Origin: Polytrichum commune | Taxonomy: Eukaryota > Streptophyta > Polytrichopsida > Polytrichales > Polytrichaceae | Assembly: GCA_950295325.1 (NCBI GenBank) | Contig: OX485805.1 | Span: 34,707,501-34,771,500, forward strand | Direction of reading: 5' to 3' | Length of the DNA stretch: 64,000 nucleotides | Made by a program: the position numbers and the translations under genes | Shown: positions 22,311 through 34,683 of the stretch, one piece after another | How the letters are laid out: each line of letters begins with the position of its first letter | Position numbering within the stretch: the stretch's first letter is position 1 | The notes under the pieces: generated by a model | Told to the model about the DNA's origin: nothing | What the model saw: only the letters and a program-made list of their open reading frames with translations | Databases searched by the model: none

Positions 22311-22856
22311 CCCGGGTACGCAACTCCCGTATTATATGGTCCTGATTATAATCACTTATAATGCGTTTTAGTCCAATATTGAGTGATACAATTTGTTTTA
22401 ATGTAGGAAACCCTTGTAGCCCTTCTAACAAGGAATCCAAAAATGTAATTATATATAGGAAATGAATATATTTTGAAGCATATAATTGCATTAAAAACCT
22501 AATTATATGATTTTTTTAATACATGTACCATAGGTCAAACTACCCAACTTTTTGGACTTTTTAATAAAATTTTAACATTGTGAATGAATTATAATTTTAA
22601 TGGGAGGCTTAATAAATATGTAACCCAACTTTTTTTTCATCTCATTTATTTAATTTGGTCTTCATCCAACTTTTTTTTCATCTCATTTTATTTAATTTGG
22701 TCTTTACCCAACTTTTTTTTCATCTCATTTTATTTAATTTGGTCTTCACCCAACTTTTTGATCATTTTAATTTGATATAATTTTTACAAAAGCCGTCCTC
22801 TAAGCCGTTTTAAGTACGATGCCCCCTGCGTATAATATGGGAGTTGCGTACCCGGG
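22311..22856. mobile_element. 546-bp terminal-inverted-repeat element with perfect 8-bp target duplication
   Basis: CTTATAAT flanks it at 22303..22310 and 22857..22864. Both ends begin CCCGGGTACGCAACTCCC and continue into TATTATA, with very few differences over about 27 bp. The 8-bp duplication fits hAT or P-type elements, but CCCGGG termini are unusual for hAT. The interior contains a tandem repeat and no protein gene. Confidence 0.85.
22623..22757. repeat. Tandem repeat, about 43-bp unit
   Basis: CCAACTTTTTTTTCATCTCA followed by TTTTATTTAATTTGGTCTTC is repeated about three times inside the 546-bp element. It produces a false hydrophobic open frame. Confidence 0.75.
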
Positions 22857-22864
22857 CTTATAAT

Positions 22865-25029
22865 TCTGGCTCTAAATTCAACATCTGAAAGCGAGATCTT
22901 TCTCTAATCTTGACAAATCATTTCTATGGATTCCTCTCAATACCCTCTTTCCAAGCGTGTTGCTCCTCTTTTTATATTAACACATCATCAATTTATTAGA
23001 ATTTTACAACGACGTCTTTCAAAAAACATTGTCACCCCGGCATCTCCAATTTAACTCGTCTGTCAAATATCACCAGCGATGACATTATGATAGTCTCTCT
23101 GCAATACTCAACTTCAATCTAGCTACTGTCAATTACTTTGATTCTGAAAATGCACATGAGATGTATGCAAACTCTTGCAAGAAAACTCATAGTCATTACC
23201 TTTAATTCAAGATGATCAAGGAGCACTAGGCGCAGAAAACTTTTGCAAGATGTGGAATCACAAAACGATGATGATAAGTAACCAAAAATTTGAGAAGTCG
23301 ACTCGGTTGCAATCTTGAACTCAAGACACCTTCCAACCCACCATGTCAACTCATACAAGAATCTGACTTCATCCTAATCACAAGAAACTTTGGGCAATTT
23401 ATTATCTTGGGAATCATGTCAAGTGAGTGAAAGTTGATTGATGGATCAATTTTCATGTTATTTAGTATCAATTTCCATGAAAACAAGTGGTTGTGGTTAC
23501 TCAACATGATAACCCAATGATTTTTGTAGACTCATTGTTTGGTCAATGCATGATGTTGAGTGCACCTAGATATTTTCAAGAGAAGTAAAACCTCCGTCCT
23601 CCAAGATGGTTCCAGATTTAATGGAGATATTGTGGAGCGAAATTGAATTAAAATTTGAATGTGTTAACAAAGAAGCTACCCTCTTGGAGTGAGGTGTGCA
23701 AGTTCTCCAAAAGATTTTGGACATGCAAAGAAGAAAATAAATTCTCATTCAACAAATTTTCGGAGCATAATATATGGAGCATGATGGCATCATGTTGTGA
23801 GCCCAAAAGGGTGCCCACATTTAGTCTTAGACCCTTGAAACGTTAGTTGATGCACTTTGAAGTAGCATGTTACTTCACAAAAATATAAAAAGAGTGAAAT
23901 GTTAGTCTTAGAAGTACCATGTTGTAAGAGGCTAGGATGTGAGTTGTTATTGTGTTTTTACCTTCGGAAGGATTTGAATGAATGAGGATAGGTAAGGAGA
24001 ACTTGGATTGGGTAGTTAGTGAGTAGGCTAGTACAAATGGATGGAGACAACCAAAGTGACTCAAGAGACAAGTGCATTCGAATTGGGATGAATGGAGGAT
24101 CACATGGAGCGCACAAGTGGACCACCTCATCATGGCCACTTAATGGGGAAGGCCCAAGGAAGAATGCAAGGTGGAGGATAAGCAAATTCTCAAAGCACCA
24201 ATCAAATCACGAGTTAAGCATCGTGGTTTGAATTAAGTGGTGAGCGACGATTTGGGAAAGTAAGGGGAGAAAGTTATGGCGGCGGAAAGCGAAGGAGGCT
24301 AAGTTTGGGTTGAAGCATCCCAAGTTTGGTAAAGTGTGGTAGGTAGAAAGCCAAGGCTAGTTAAATGTTCGAATTAGGATCCTTGTTGATCATTTGAGGG
24401 AGGAAGGCTTAGAAGATAGGATTGGCGCCTACTAAGTAGGAGGAAATCTCAAGGGCTTATCGTGAGCCTTGAGGGTGCTCACCCCCTCAAGCTTACTATA
24501 TAATCCCTCATTCTTCCCTCACTCATCCTCTCTTTTCTTTGTGCTCCAAGGCACCCCACGAGTTATAAGTGTGGGTGTGGGAAGCCATATTGGAGCACAT
24601 GTGTGTGCTTAGTTTTTAGTTTGAGAGCCAAGGCTTGTTAGCCTTGAAGAGGGCTTGACCTCTTGGTAGAATTAGTGTTGACGTGAAGGATTTTAAAGTT
24701 AATTCATGATTCCAATTTGTGGTACTTAAAGTTCATGTTTTGAATACACGTGGTTGCAAGTTCCATGTTTAAGAGTTGAGCACTTGATGTTGTGATGAGT
24801 GCAAAAATATACTTGTGTGGATTAGTTAGTCTTAGTGAAGTTAGGAAATTCTCTCTCTCCCTCTCTTCTCTAGGAAGTTGAGCTCTTAGAGCTCGGGAAA
24901 AATTGTGGAATTAGGTAGGGGACTTAGTGGGATTAGTGGAATTAGGTAGGTGAATTAGGGGGAGGCCTTGGAGAAGCTCTCTTTTGTTCATTTTCTGGTT
25001 TTTGTGGTTGAGGGTGGAGAAACTTAGTT
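22865..25029. other. Intergenic, no supported gene
   Basis: AT-rich with scattered short frames; nothing recognised. From about 24850 onward there are short G-rich repeats leading into the minisatellite. Confidence 0.35.
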
Positions 25030-25400
25030 AGAAGTAGCCGCAGCTAAGGAGCTGGGTTTATTTAATTAGAAGCTAAGGAGCTGGGTTCATGAAGGAGCTG
25101 GGTTTATGAAGGAGCTGGGTTTGTTTAGTTAGAAGCTAAGGAGCTGGGTTCATGAAGGAGCTGGGTTTATGAAGGAGCTGGGTTTGTTTAGTTAGAAGCT
25201 AAGAAGCTGGGTTCATGAAGGAGCTGGGTTTATGAAGGAGCTGGGTTTGTTTAGTTAGAAAGTAAAGAGCTGGGTTTATGAAGGACCTGGGTTTGTTTAG
25301 TTAGAAGCTAAGGAGCTGGGTTCATGAAGGAGCTGGGTTTATGAAGGAGCTAGGTTTATGTAATTAGAAAGTAAAGAGATGGGTTCATGAAGGAGCTTAG
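25030..25400. repeat. Minisatellite, 63-bp higher-order unit
   Basis: A 17-bp AGGAGCTGGGTT(C/T)ATGA motif alternates with a longer variant ending GTTTAGTTAGAAGCTA. Together they make a unit of about 63 bp repeated roughly five times, with degenerate edges. Confidence 0.8.
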
Positions 25401-26093
25401 TAGATAGCCTACCTAATTAGCTCATAAACAAGTAGTTAGTTACATTATGCTAGTTAGTGTTATGTGTGGCTTTCACAAGTAAATGTATTTGAGATTGACT
25501 ATAGAGAATAGTGTTTTTTTTTAACACTTGCATCCTCTCTTTAAAAATAAACCACGTGCACAACTTAATGGAGAATGTGGAGCACTCTCGCGATGGCAAG
25601 ACAAAGGAAGCAAAGACTAAAGGTGCGAGGGAGAGATTGACATAAGTCACATAAGTATTTCTTAATACTTAAAGGCTTATGTACGGTATGGATACACCAA
25701 GTGAGACCTCTTATAGTAGCGATACGGAATACACAAGTGATAGTTCAAGTGGTAGTATAGAGTCAACGGCACGGACTCCATTTAGGAGAGGGATATCCTT
25801 AAGGGCTTGTGTAGCTAAAGCAGCCGGATGGACGTTAGAAGCAAACAAAGACAAAATAGCACCCGAGCATAAGGAGGTTAAAATAACATAGTTAATTTGT
25901 GCATTCTCCACATACGTATTGAAATCGTACATTGAGTTGTTAAAAGTGAAATTCCAGTTAAATCCAAGACCACTTGAAGGGTGAACCTTGCACTATGGAC
26001 TCATCCAAGTCCAAATCCAATACCGCGGAGGAATGTGAGCCCAAACCCACTACTCGGACTACGGACGCTTAAGGGTGGGGGGTTTGGCCTCAC

Positions 26094-26227
26094 ACATGTG
26101 TCTTGGGCAATCGACTTGTGTCATTGAAATATTATCATGTGTCATGGAAGAAATTTGTAAATCTACCTTTGTGGTAGATTTACATATTTCTTCCAATGAC
26201 TTAGGTGTCTTGCCTATGACTCATATG
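26094..26227. repeat. Foldback element with a strong inner hairpin
   Basis: Outer arms CATGTGTCTTGGGCAA and TTGCCTATGACTCATATG pair. The inner arms (26141..26167 and 26173..26200) pair over about 27 bases with one mismatch and one indel around a 5-base loop, TTTGT. It is either a very short MITE or a small-RNA precursor. Confidence 0.6.
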
Positions 26228-28454
26228 TAGGTAATGACCATGTTGAGTGGTCACTACCAATTATTCTCATGTAAAGTGGATACTAATACAACATGAAACT
26301 CAAGTAATGAAATACTGGTTACATTTCAGGAATGAAATACTTGCAAATTTTGGTATATTTTGCATCCTAAATAAATTCTATAATATTTATATTGTCATGA
26401 ATGATTGGAATTTGGATGGAAATCACTTGGTAAATGACATCAATCACAACACTATAAATCTCTATTCCCCAAAGTTTTTCTTAACAAGGAATGACAAATA
26501 ATGTTAGGTCTACATTTAGTGTTAGTTGTACATGGACGGATTACAATTAGTATTGAGCAATACAAATAGAATTGGTGACACTAATCCAATATTAAGTGCA
26601 ATATTTGATTCTATGTGATTGGCACAATACATACTAAATGTTGTTATATATATAAAGGGAACATTGAACAACAATTTAAGGGATTGTTTCAAGGTTGAGT
26701 AGATGTAATCCCCTGAAGGGGGGGGGGGAATGTGGTGATACCCTTGTAGTAAAAGTAGTTGTCTAATGAGATTAAGTTGGGATAAATTTTCCATAAACCT
26801 AAGGTAGATGTGTCTTAATCAATTACATTTTTAGACTAGTCCACTTCGCTTGGAATACAATACACATGATTAGACTAAGTATGAGAAAGTTAGCCAAATC
26901 GAGTATGTAGTCACTATCCTCCTTATTTGGGAGCTCATATGAGTATCTAATTTAATTTCAAGGTGAAGATTCCCATCTTAAATGGCCAAGGATCTATGTC
27001 ATTCATGTAAGTTGAACCCTTATAGCTTAAATTTTTTTCTTCTAACAAGTTTGACCCCCAAAGTAGCATCACAATCCATGAATTAGTCCAATGAATTAGA
27101 TGAGATAAATCAACATAAATTATCACAAGATAGGTTTGTACGAAACCACCTTACATGGATGGCACAACTCCTTAGCCACCTTATGTGTTTTCTAATGAAT
27201 AAATACACATCAAAAGAAAAATATTCAAGAAAATTTATGAGCAACACTTCAACAATTTAAATAAAAATGTATTTTAACTTAATGGAGTATGTAATAAAAT
27301 AAAAAGAAAATAACTTTCCTAAAATAGAGATAGGTGGTCTAAAGGTGTGCCTAAAGTGATTAGTGAACTTAGATGGTTTGTGACAAATAAGGAGACTACT
27401 CTAACGTGCTTCATATTTTGAGTTTAATTGATGTTCATTCTTGAATTTTTTTCCATCGCAGTCTTATATTCATACCCATACAACTCACATGTGAAAATTA
27501 TACTTTGGCATTGTAAAAGACAAATAAAAAAAAAACCTTCCCATACTGTAATTTGGCTTTTGTGCATATCACCTAAGAAATGGTCACATTTGGAGAGTCT
27601 TATGATGTGTGGTTGGTTTAACCCCTACACTCTCAAGCCTTCACATTCCATTTTCAGGCATTTCCAGCACCAACATTCATTTTTTTTGTTATGTAGAAAA
27701 ATAACTCCTTGTTTAATGAAATACGATTGTACAGATGTGAACTAGACTACCCTATATTCTTGCTACAAAAATTCGAAGTCAATCGGACCACATTTGCTAG
27801 GTCAGATTGCATATGACAATTCACTTTATGGGTGGGGAAACTCTAATTTTTTTTGCAAACTTTCCATTTGATGCCATCTTGGTCAAGGTAGACATTCATA
27901 AAAGTTTGCAATTTGGCCATATTGTATAATGTACTTGTCAAATTAGTTGCTCCCAAAAATTTGGGCTATTTTGGTGAATTTAGATGGGGTACATCAACCT
28001 CAAAGTTGAAGGCCTAAATATGGACATGGTAGTAGATTCATCCTTTGATTGTGAGAAATCAACCATTCCACTCAAAATTGACCAAATTTGTGTGGTGGGG
28101 TCATACACATTTGCCCTCTTCAAGCGCGGAAAAAAATTTAGCCATTTTAAAATCCCTAGGACTAAGTTTTGAGCTCCAAACTTCTCAAATATAGTGCTTA
28201 CCCGGTGAAGAGGCGCCAATGGACACCAATCCAACAAACTTGCTCGAAATAAAGGGGTAGTCAGTTAGGGCCAGCCGGGTCCACCCTCCCTTGCAGCCAA
28301 CCGAGTTCATGAGTGGCCAGGTGCTAGCTCCGACGTTGAGGGACATGCCTGGATGATCATGGTCTGCCAATCCCCCACCCTTGCGGTGGGGTTTGCAAGG
28401 CTCCCTCCACCCCATATCCCATGCTTGCTATTGCCTACTCCGGAGACATGTGTT
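26228..28454. other. Intergenic, no supported gene
   Basis: AT-rich, with a run of ten G at about 26720. No domain or exon chain is seen. Confidence 0.35.
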
Positions 28455-28629
28455 TGGGAAGATTTTGGGGCATCATTGGTAAAATCCTCGTGTTTCCATA
28501 CAATACCAATTATATGTTGTGATCTTGGAGTTTTCCTTTACTAATGTGAGGTATATTCCTAAAACCTTATAGCTAATATTCCTAAAACCTTCAACTTCAA
28601 CCAGTACTTTCTCTAACCGATTCATCTCT
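28455..28629. repeat. Fragment of the dispersed unit also seen at 40688..40870
   Basis: GAAGATTTTGGGG followed by interrupted similarity (GATCTTGGAGTTTTCC, AGGTATATTCCT, CTTCAACTTCAACC, CGATTCATCT) parallels 40688..40870. It is truncated on the right by the MITE at 28630. Confidence 0.5.
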
Positions 28630-28855
28630 AGCTACACTATTTTGACTAATTAGTGTGGGTTACGATAAGGAGTTACACATTGCTACAAAATTTTGCTGAG
28701 AGTATCCTTTCCTACCCAAATAACATAAGTAGTTAGCATACACACTGACAAATATGATATAACTTAAATGGTAAAACATAAAAATATACGTAAAAAATAT
28801 AACGACAGATAACTCCAAACGGTAACCTACACTAATTGGAGAATATAGTGTAGCT
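28630..28855. mobile_element. 226-bp MITE
   Basis: The left end is AGCTACACTATTTTGACTAA and the reversed right end is AGCTACACTATATTCTCCAA. Inverted similarity continues for about 48 bp (TTAGTGTGGGTTAC against TTAGTGTAGGTTAC). Target duplication is unclear. Confidence 0.65.
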
Positions 28856-29041
28856 CTTCGTTCTCTCCGTTCATTGTGATCCCTTTCTAGCAACATGGAG
28901 GGTACTGAAATCAACCCATCACATTTGGCATTGGTCACTACGAGGGGAGGGCCAAACTATTGATTGCTATTTTTATGCCTAGATGATTTTATTCTAATAT
29001 TTTGAGTTTTGGAAAGTTGCCAAAGCGTTCCAGCATCGTTT

Positions 29042-32000
29042 CTAGTGCCGCAAAATTAGCTCTTCCAACGCTACGAGGTTGCTTACTCCAACAGGGAACT
29101 CCTCCAAAGCCTCACATTCAAACATGCGCAATATTTTCAGTTTTGTCAAGTTGCCAAAGCTCTCTGGGATCGTTTTCAATGCCCGACATGTCCCGAAATT
29201 GAGCACCTTCAGGGCTACGAGGTTGCTTACTCCAACAGGGAACTCCTCCAAAACCTCACATTCAAACATGTGCAATATTCTCAATTTTGTCAAGTTGCGA
29301 AAGCTTTCTGGTATCGTTTTCAATGCCCGACATCTCCCGAAATTGAGCACCTCTAGGGCTACGACGTTGCTTACTCCAACAGGGAACTCCTCCAAAGCCT
29401 CACATTCATACATGCGCAGTATTTTGAGTTTTGTCAAATTGCCAAAGCTTTCCGAGATCGTTTTCAATGCCCGACATGTCCCGAAATTGAGCTCCTCCAA
29501 CGATACGAGGTTGCTTACTCCAACAGGGAACTCCTCCAAAGCCTCACATTCAAACATGCGCAATATTTTCAATTTTGTCAAGTTGCCAAAGCTTTCTGGG
29601 ATCGTTTTCAATGCCCGACATCTCCCCAAATTGAGCACCTCCAACGCTACGAGGTTGCTTACTCCAACAGGGAACTCCTCCAAAGCCTCACATACATGCA
29701 TGCGCAGTATTTTCAGTTTCATCAAGTTGCCAAAGCTTTCCGGGATCGTTTTCAATGCCCGACATGTCCCGAAATCGAGCTCCTCCAACGCTACGAGGTT
29801 GCTTACTCCAACAGGGAACGCCTCCAAAGCCTCACATTGATACATGCGCAGTATTTTCAGTTTTGTCAACTTGCCAAAGCTTTCCGAGATCGTTTTCAAT
29901 GCCCGACATGTCCCGAAATCGAGCTCCTCCAACGCTACGAGGTTGCTTACTCCAACAGGGAACTCCTCCAAAGCCTCACATACATGCATGCGCAGTATTT
30001 TCAGTTTCATCAAGTTGCCAAAGCTTTCCGGGATCGTTTTCAATGCCCGACATGTCCCGAAATCGAGCTCCTCCAACGCTACGAGGTTGCTTACTCCAAC
30101 AGGGAACGCCTCCAAAGCCTCACATTGATACATGCGCAGTATTTTCAGTTTTGTCAACTTGCCAAAGCTTTCCGAGATCGTTTTCAATGCCCGACATGTC
30201 CCGAAATCGAGCTCCTCCAATGCTACGAGGTTGCTTACTCCAACAGGGAACTCCTCCAAAACCTCACATTCAAACATGCGCAATATTTTCAATTTTGTCA
30301 AGTTGCCAAAGCTCTCAGGGATCGTTTTCAGTGCCCGACATCTCCCGAAATTGAGCACCTCCAGGGCTACGAGGTTGCTTACTCCAACAGGGAACTCCTC
30401 CAAAGCCTCACATTCATACATGCTCAGTATTTTCAGTTTCGTCAAGTTGCCAAAGCTTTCTGGGATCGTTTTCAATGCCCACCATGTCCCGAAATCGAGC
30501 TCCTCCAACGCTACGAGGTTGCTTACTCCAACAGGGAACTCCTCCAAAACCTCACATTCAAACATGCGCAATATTTTCAATTTTGTCAAGTTGCCAAAGC
30601 TTTCTGGGATCGTTTTCAATGCCCGACATCTCCCGAAATTGACCACCTCCAGGGCTACGAGGTTGCTTACTCCAACAAGGAACTCCTCCAAAGCCTCACA
30701 TTCATACATGCGCAGTATTTTCAATTTTGTCAAGTTGCCAAAGCTTTCCGAGATCGTTTTCAATGCCCGACATGTCCCGAAATCGAGCTCCTCCAACGCT
30801 ACGAGGTTGCTTACTCCATCAGGGAACTCCTCCAAAGCCTCACATTCAGACATGCGCAATATTTTTAATTTTGTCAAGTTGCCAAAGCTCTCAGGGATCG
30901 TTTTCAATGCCCGACATCTCCCGAAATTGAGCACCTCCAGGGCTACGAGGTTGCTTACTCCAACAGGGAACTCCTCCAAAGCCTCACATACATGCATGCG
31001 CAGTATTTTCAGTTTCATCAAGTTGCCAAAGCTTTCCAGGATCGTTTTCAATGCCCGACATCTCCCAAAATTGAGCTCCTCCAGGGCTACGAGGTTGCTT
31101 ACTCCAACAGGGAACTCCTCCAAAGCCTCACATTCATGCATGCGCAGTATTTTCAGTTTCGTCAAGTTGCCAAAGCCTTTTGGTATTGTTTTTAAACATC
31201 GACATTTGGAAAAGTGTAATTTTTCCAAGGCTGACAAGTCTGCTAGCTGAATAGAGGTGCCATCGAGGTCTTTGCAATTGTAGAAGGCTAGCTCTTCTAA
31301 GGTGACGAGTTTATCAACTCCAATGAGGAATTCATCCAATTGTTCGCAATTTGAGAATGATAATTCCCGGATCTGCATCATATTCAAGTATTCACAAGAA
31401 ATTGATCCCAACAAATTACAATTGGACATCACAAGGTATCGCAAATTTTGGAGATTTTCTAGGGTATCAATGAAAAACTTCGAAATGAATTGGTTTGTCA
31501 ACCTTGTAGAATCAATACGTTCAGGTGAGAAGTGAATGTCCAACCATCTAAGATTGGGTGATTTTTTCACAATAGCAGAAAGTAGGTTAATATTTTCACA
31601 AAATCGGACTTGGAGTAGAGAAAGCTTTTCCATCGATTTTATTTCCACATCTCCTTCATACATTGAGTTGTTTTCCAAATTTGTAACTGACAAGCCTTGG
31701 ACAAGTTCTATGCCCTACATACACAACAAAACACATGAGTTGATTTGTTTTCATCTCGAATACAATGGATTTAGAGCTATTGGCATATTATATAACTTGT
31801 GCAATTTAATAGAACTTGTCAAGAAGTTAATAAGGAATATCAACTTGTACAAAACCGAAACTATATACCTTCTCTTTACAACGATTGACGAATGTAGGGT
31901 AACTTATATTAAAAATTCGAGTCCCCTTAAAATCCTTTTCTGTAATCATACGACCCATCTCACGCAATTGATCATGAATGTAAAAACCTTCCCAATCGTT

Positions 32001-34683
32001 CACCTTCAACAATGATTTTTCTTGAAGTCTTTTCAAGACATTTTTGGCAGCCTTGATATCACCATCCAACATGCGAAGATATGATTCTTTTGTTGGACGA
32101 ACATCAAGATATGTATCTCTACAAAAGAAACATGCTATGTCTAGAAACATGTTTCTTTCTAGATCATTTAGCTCATCAAAGCTTATCCTCAATGTCTCCC
32201 AAATCTTCTCATCCGAACCTCCATCATGTCTTGCCCTCAACACCCTATACAGTGTTCGCTCCCATGTTCTCAATCGTGCTTCCCCTTGCATGCATTTGCC
32301 CATCACCTCCAAACTCAAAGGAAGTCCACAACATGCATCCACAATCTTTTCAACCACATGTTTTAAATGAGGTGAACATGATTGGTTGGTCCCAAAAGCA
32401 TACATTGAAAATAACTCCATAGCTTGGTTCCCATCGAGGGTTTGCATGTCTACTTTACCACCCATGGGTACATGTTGTTCCAAGGAGTTCCAATCACGAG
32501 AACTTGCAATCAACCTACTGCCATTGACACTTTTGAATAGACCATCATCCAATAGTTGTTGTAGTAGATTTTGTTTGCTCACATTGTCCACCACAATGAG
32601 AATTGTTTTTGTTCTTTGAATATATTTCAATATCTCTTGTGTCTTTATCAATGTTTCGGCTTGGGGACGTGATTCTTGCATGCCTTTGGAGTTGTGTTGT
32701 ACTTGCAATGTACAAGTTTCATCCTTCAAGTCGTACACAAAACATGTTGCATCAAATTCCTTGGAGATGTGGTCACTCAAAGCCTTAGCCAACGTCGACT
32801 TGCCACTTCCGCCCATGCCAACAAGTCCTAGACAATCAACACTTTGAAGTTGTCTTTCCAATTGGAAAACTTTGTCTTGAACTCCAATTAATTTGGACAA
32901 TTCTTTCATGTTGTCATCATTGTTGACCTACAAAATTTCCAACTTCTCAAATTTAGTGAGTGTTATTAACATGATAGAGTTGGTGAGGCCTCTTCAATTA
33001 TCCCAAATAAAATTGAAATCTAGTAACTTCCATTTATACACTCAACCACACGCTTACCTTCATGGAAAATGGATTTGATGATGATCCATTAGAGACCTTT
33101 TGGGCGCTTGGAAATAAGGTTGGACGATTAGCATGTTTAAAGTTGAATACAAACCATAAGTATCGGATCCAAGAGACCAAAACAAAGCATAAGTATGATA
33201 AAACTTTCCATAAAGAGCCACATGTATCATTTGTAGCTCCTCCAATCGTAACCACACCCTTGAGGATTGTAGGTCTTTTCAAACTTGTAAGTTTGTTGTG
33301 AATATCAAGAAATGTTGGTCTTTCCAAAGGATCCAACAACCAACAATCATGCACCATTGATCTTAATCCTTCCGAATAGGATTTTGGCAGCTTTGGTCTA
33401 CTAGAATCTTCTAATATGTACTTTCGATATTCACACAATGAACCAAAAGGACGTTTCTTTGCCGAAAGAATATTAGAACACAACATGCCAAAACTAAACA
33501 CGTCAGCTTTCAAAGCATCCACCTCCGATAATTCATTCGCCATGATCTCTGGCGCCATGTATCCACAAGTTCCTATGTATCGACCTATGGGCACCTCCCC
33601 ATAATCCTTCACTTCAACCTTTGAAATACCAAAATCAAGTAATTTCACTTGTATGCACCTTAGATTAATCAACGTCAAATCATTTGGTAGACTCACAACA
33701 ACATTACCAGGCTTTAGGTCACGATGTGCCACCTTCATATCATGAAGGTAGCACATTCCATTTGCAATTTGCAACATAATGTCCAGTGCATTTGTCTCTT
33801 CCAGAGGACCTTCTTCATTTAAATATTCTGATAAGGTTTTCTTTCCACATTCCATAACAAGTTCAAATTGGTTTTCCACCTCAAGAAAACCACAACAATA
33901 AAACTTGATGATGTTTGGATGATTCAATCCTCCCAAAATACTTGCTTCTTTCCAAAGTTGATTTATGTCCATGGGATCACGAATGTCAAACACCTTTGTT
34001 GCAGACTCCAAACCCAACCAATTTGTCAAGAACACACACATGTTGTCTGACCTTCCCAAAACCTTAGGTGGATTTCTTGTATATTTGGGGCGAGGATAAT
34101 TGTAAGGAAAATCAATTTTGTCCAATCCACCACCTTCCACATGTTGTAGACTCCTTAGGTACTCCTTAAGGTATTGCACAAGTTTGCAATCATCGCAATC
34201 CATGGTTGTGCATGAATCCAAATGCTTAGAAAACCTTCCACATATTGAAGTTTGATCCTCTTTAACTGCATCGATGGATGTTGGGTAGAATGTCATATCA
34301 TTCCTCATCGCAAGAATCTTTGATTCTTGAACCGGATGGTAAAGGCAAGATATGTCACAAATTGTATGGAAACAATTTTCAAAGTCCAAAAGGAGTTCTC
34401 TGAAGCCCTCTTTGTTGGTCAGTTGTGTCACTGCAATGTGACACCAATCTTCTCTGCAACAATCTTCAAGTAGCACTTTTGCTTTGTAGACAATTTGATA
34501 TAAATCTTCTTCTACTTTGCGGAACACCTCGTTATGACCACTTGTGATGCTTTGCAATGCTTGCACACCATTTTGAAAGTTGAAGAACAAATTCTCGCAT
34601 TGTCTTCTATTTAATACTTCGTCCAACAATGATATTGCGGGAAATTTCACACTCCCCATTGCTAGCCGCATAACATTTGCCAT
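29042..34683 (-). CDS. Protein kinase-NB-ARC-LRR (PNL) immune receptor, three exons
   Basis: Three exons join in phase 0: 34683..33058 (AAG then GTAAGC), 32927..31869 (AAG then GTATAT) and 31714..29042, giving about 1785 residues. Residues 1-200 are helical, with no signal peptide. The kinase domain is about 205-470: Lys230 (SATKVF), Glu246, HRD at 320-322 in AHRDLKPGN, DFG at 350-352, APE at 377-379. The glycine loop keeps only its first Gly. The NB-ARC follows, with P-loop GMGGSGKSTLAKAL, kinase-2 TILIVVDNV, RNBS-B GSRLIASSRDW, CCGLPL, FLDIACFF (TNL-like RNBS-D) and IHDQLREMGR in place of MHD. The linker GIELVQGLSV is typical of TNL-type receptors. About 160 residues of ordinary LRR precede 15 near-identical 48-residue units. 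Known PNL proteins are moss intracellular immune receptors; the ligand here is unknown. The last LRR unit breaks off at an early stop, so the C-terminus may be shortened. Confidence 0.85.
29045..31225 (-). repeat. 15 tandem 144-bp LRR units
   Basis: Each 144-bp unit encodes 48 residues, that is two 24-residue LRRs (pattern RALKTIPESFGNLTKLKILR, then M-x2-CEALEEFPVGVSNLVA, then LEELDFGTC). Variation is concentrated at a few positions: YEC/FEC/HVC/YQC, LDFGTC/LNFGRC, IPES/ISES. Units 8-9 and 10-11 form identical protein doublets, matching a nearly identical 288-bp duplication at about 29691..30270. Beyond the stop at 29042 a further degenerate part-unit can be read (FGN then KLKILE) to about 28990. 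Confidence 0.95.

Noticed and set aside
22584-22775. Hydrophobic 63-residue frame with repeated FFFISFYLIWS
   Set aside because: It is a translation of the T-rich 43-bp tandem repeat inside a transposon, not a membrane protein.
29079-31250. Long open frames (up to about 390 codons) on the plus strand opposite the LRR array
   Set aside because: They arise because the 144-bp unit is a multiple of three and stop-free in two antisense frames; the translations are just the repeat read backwards.
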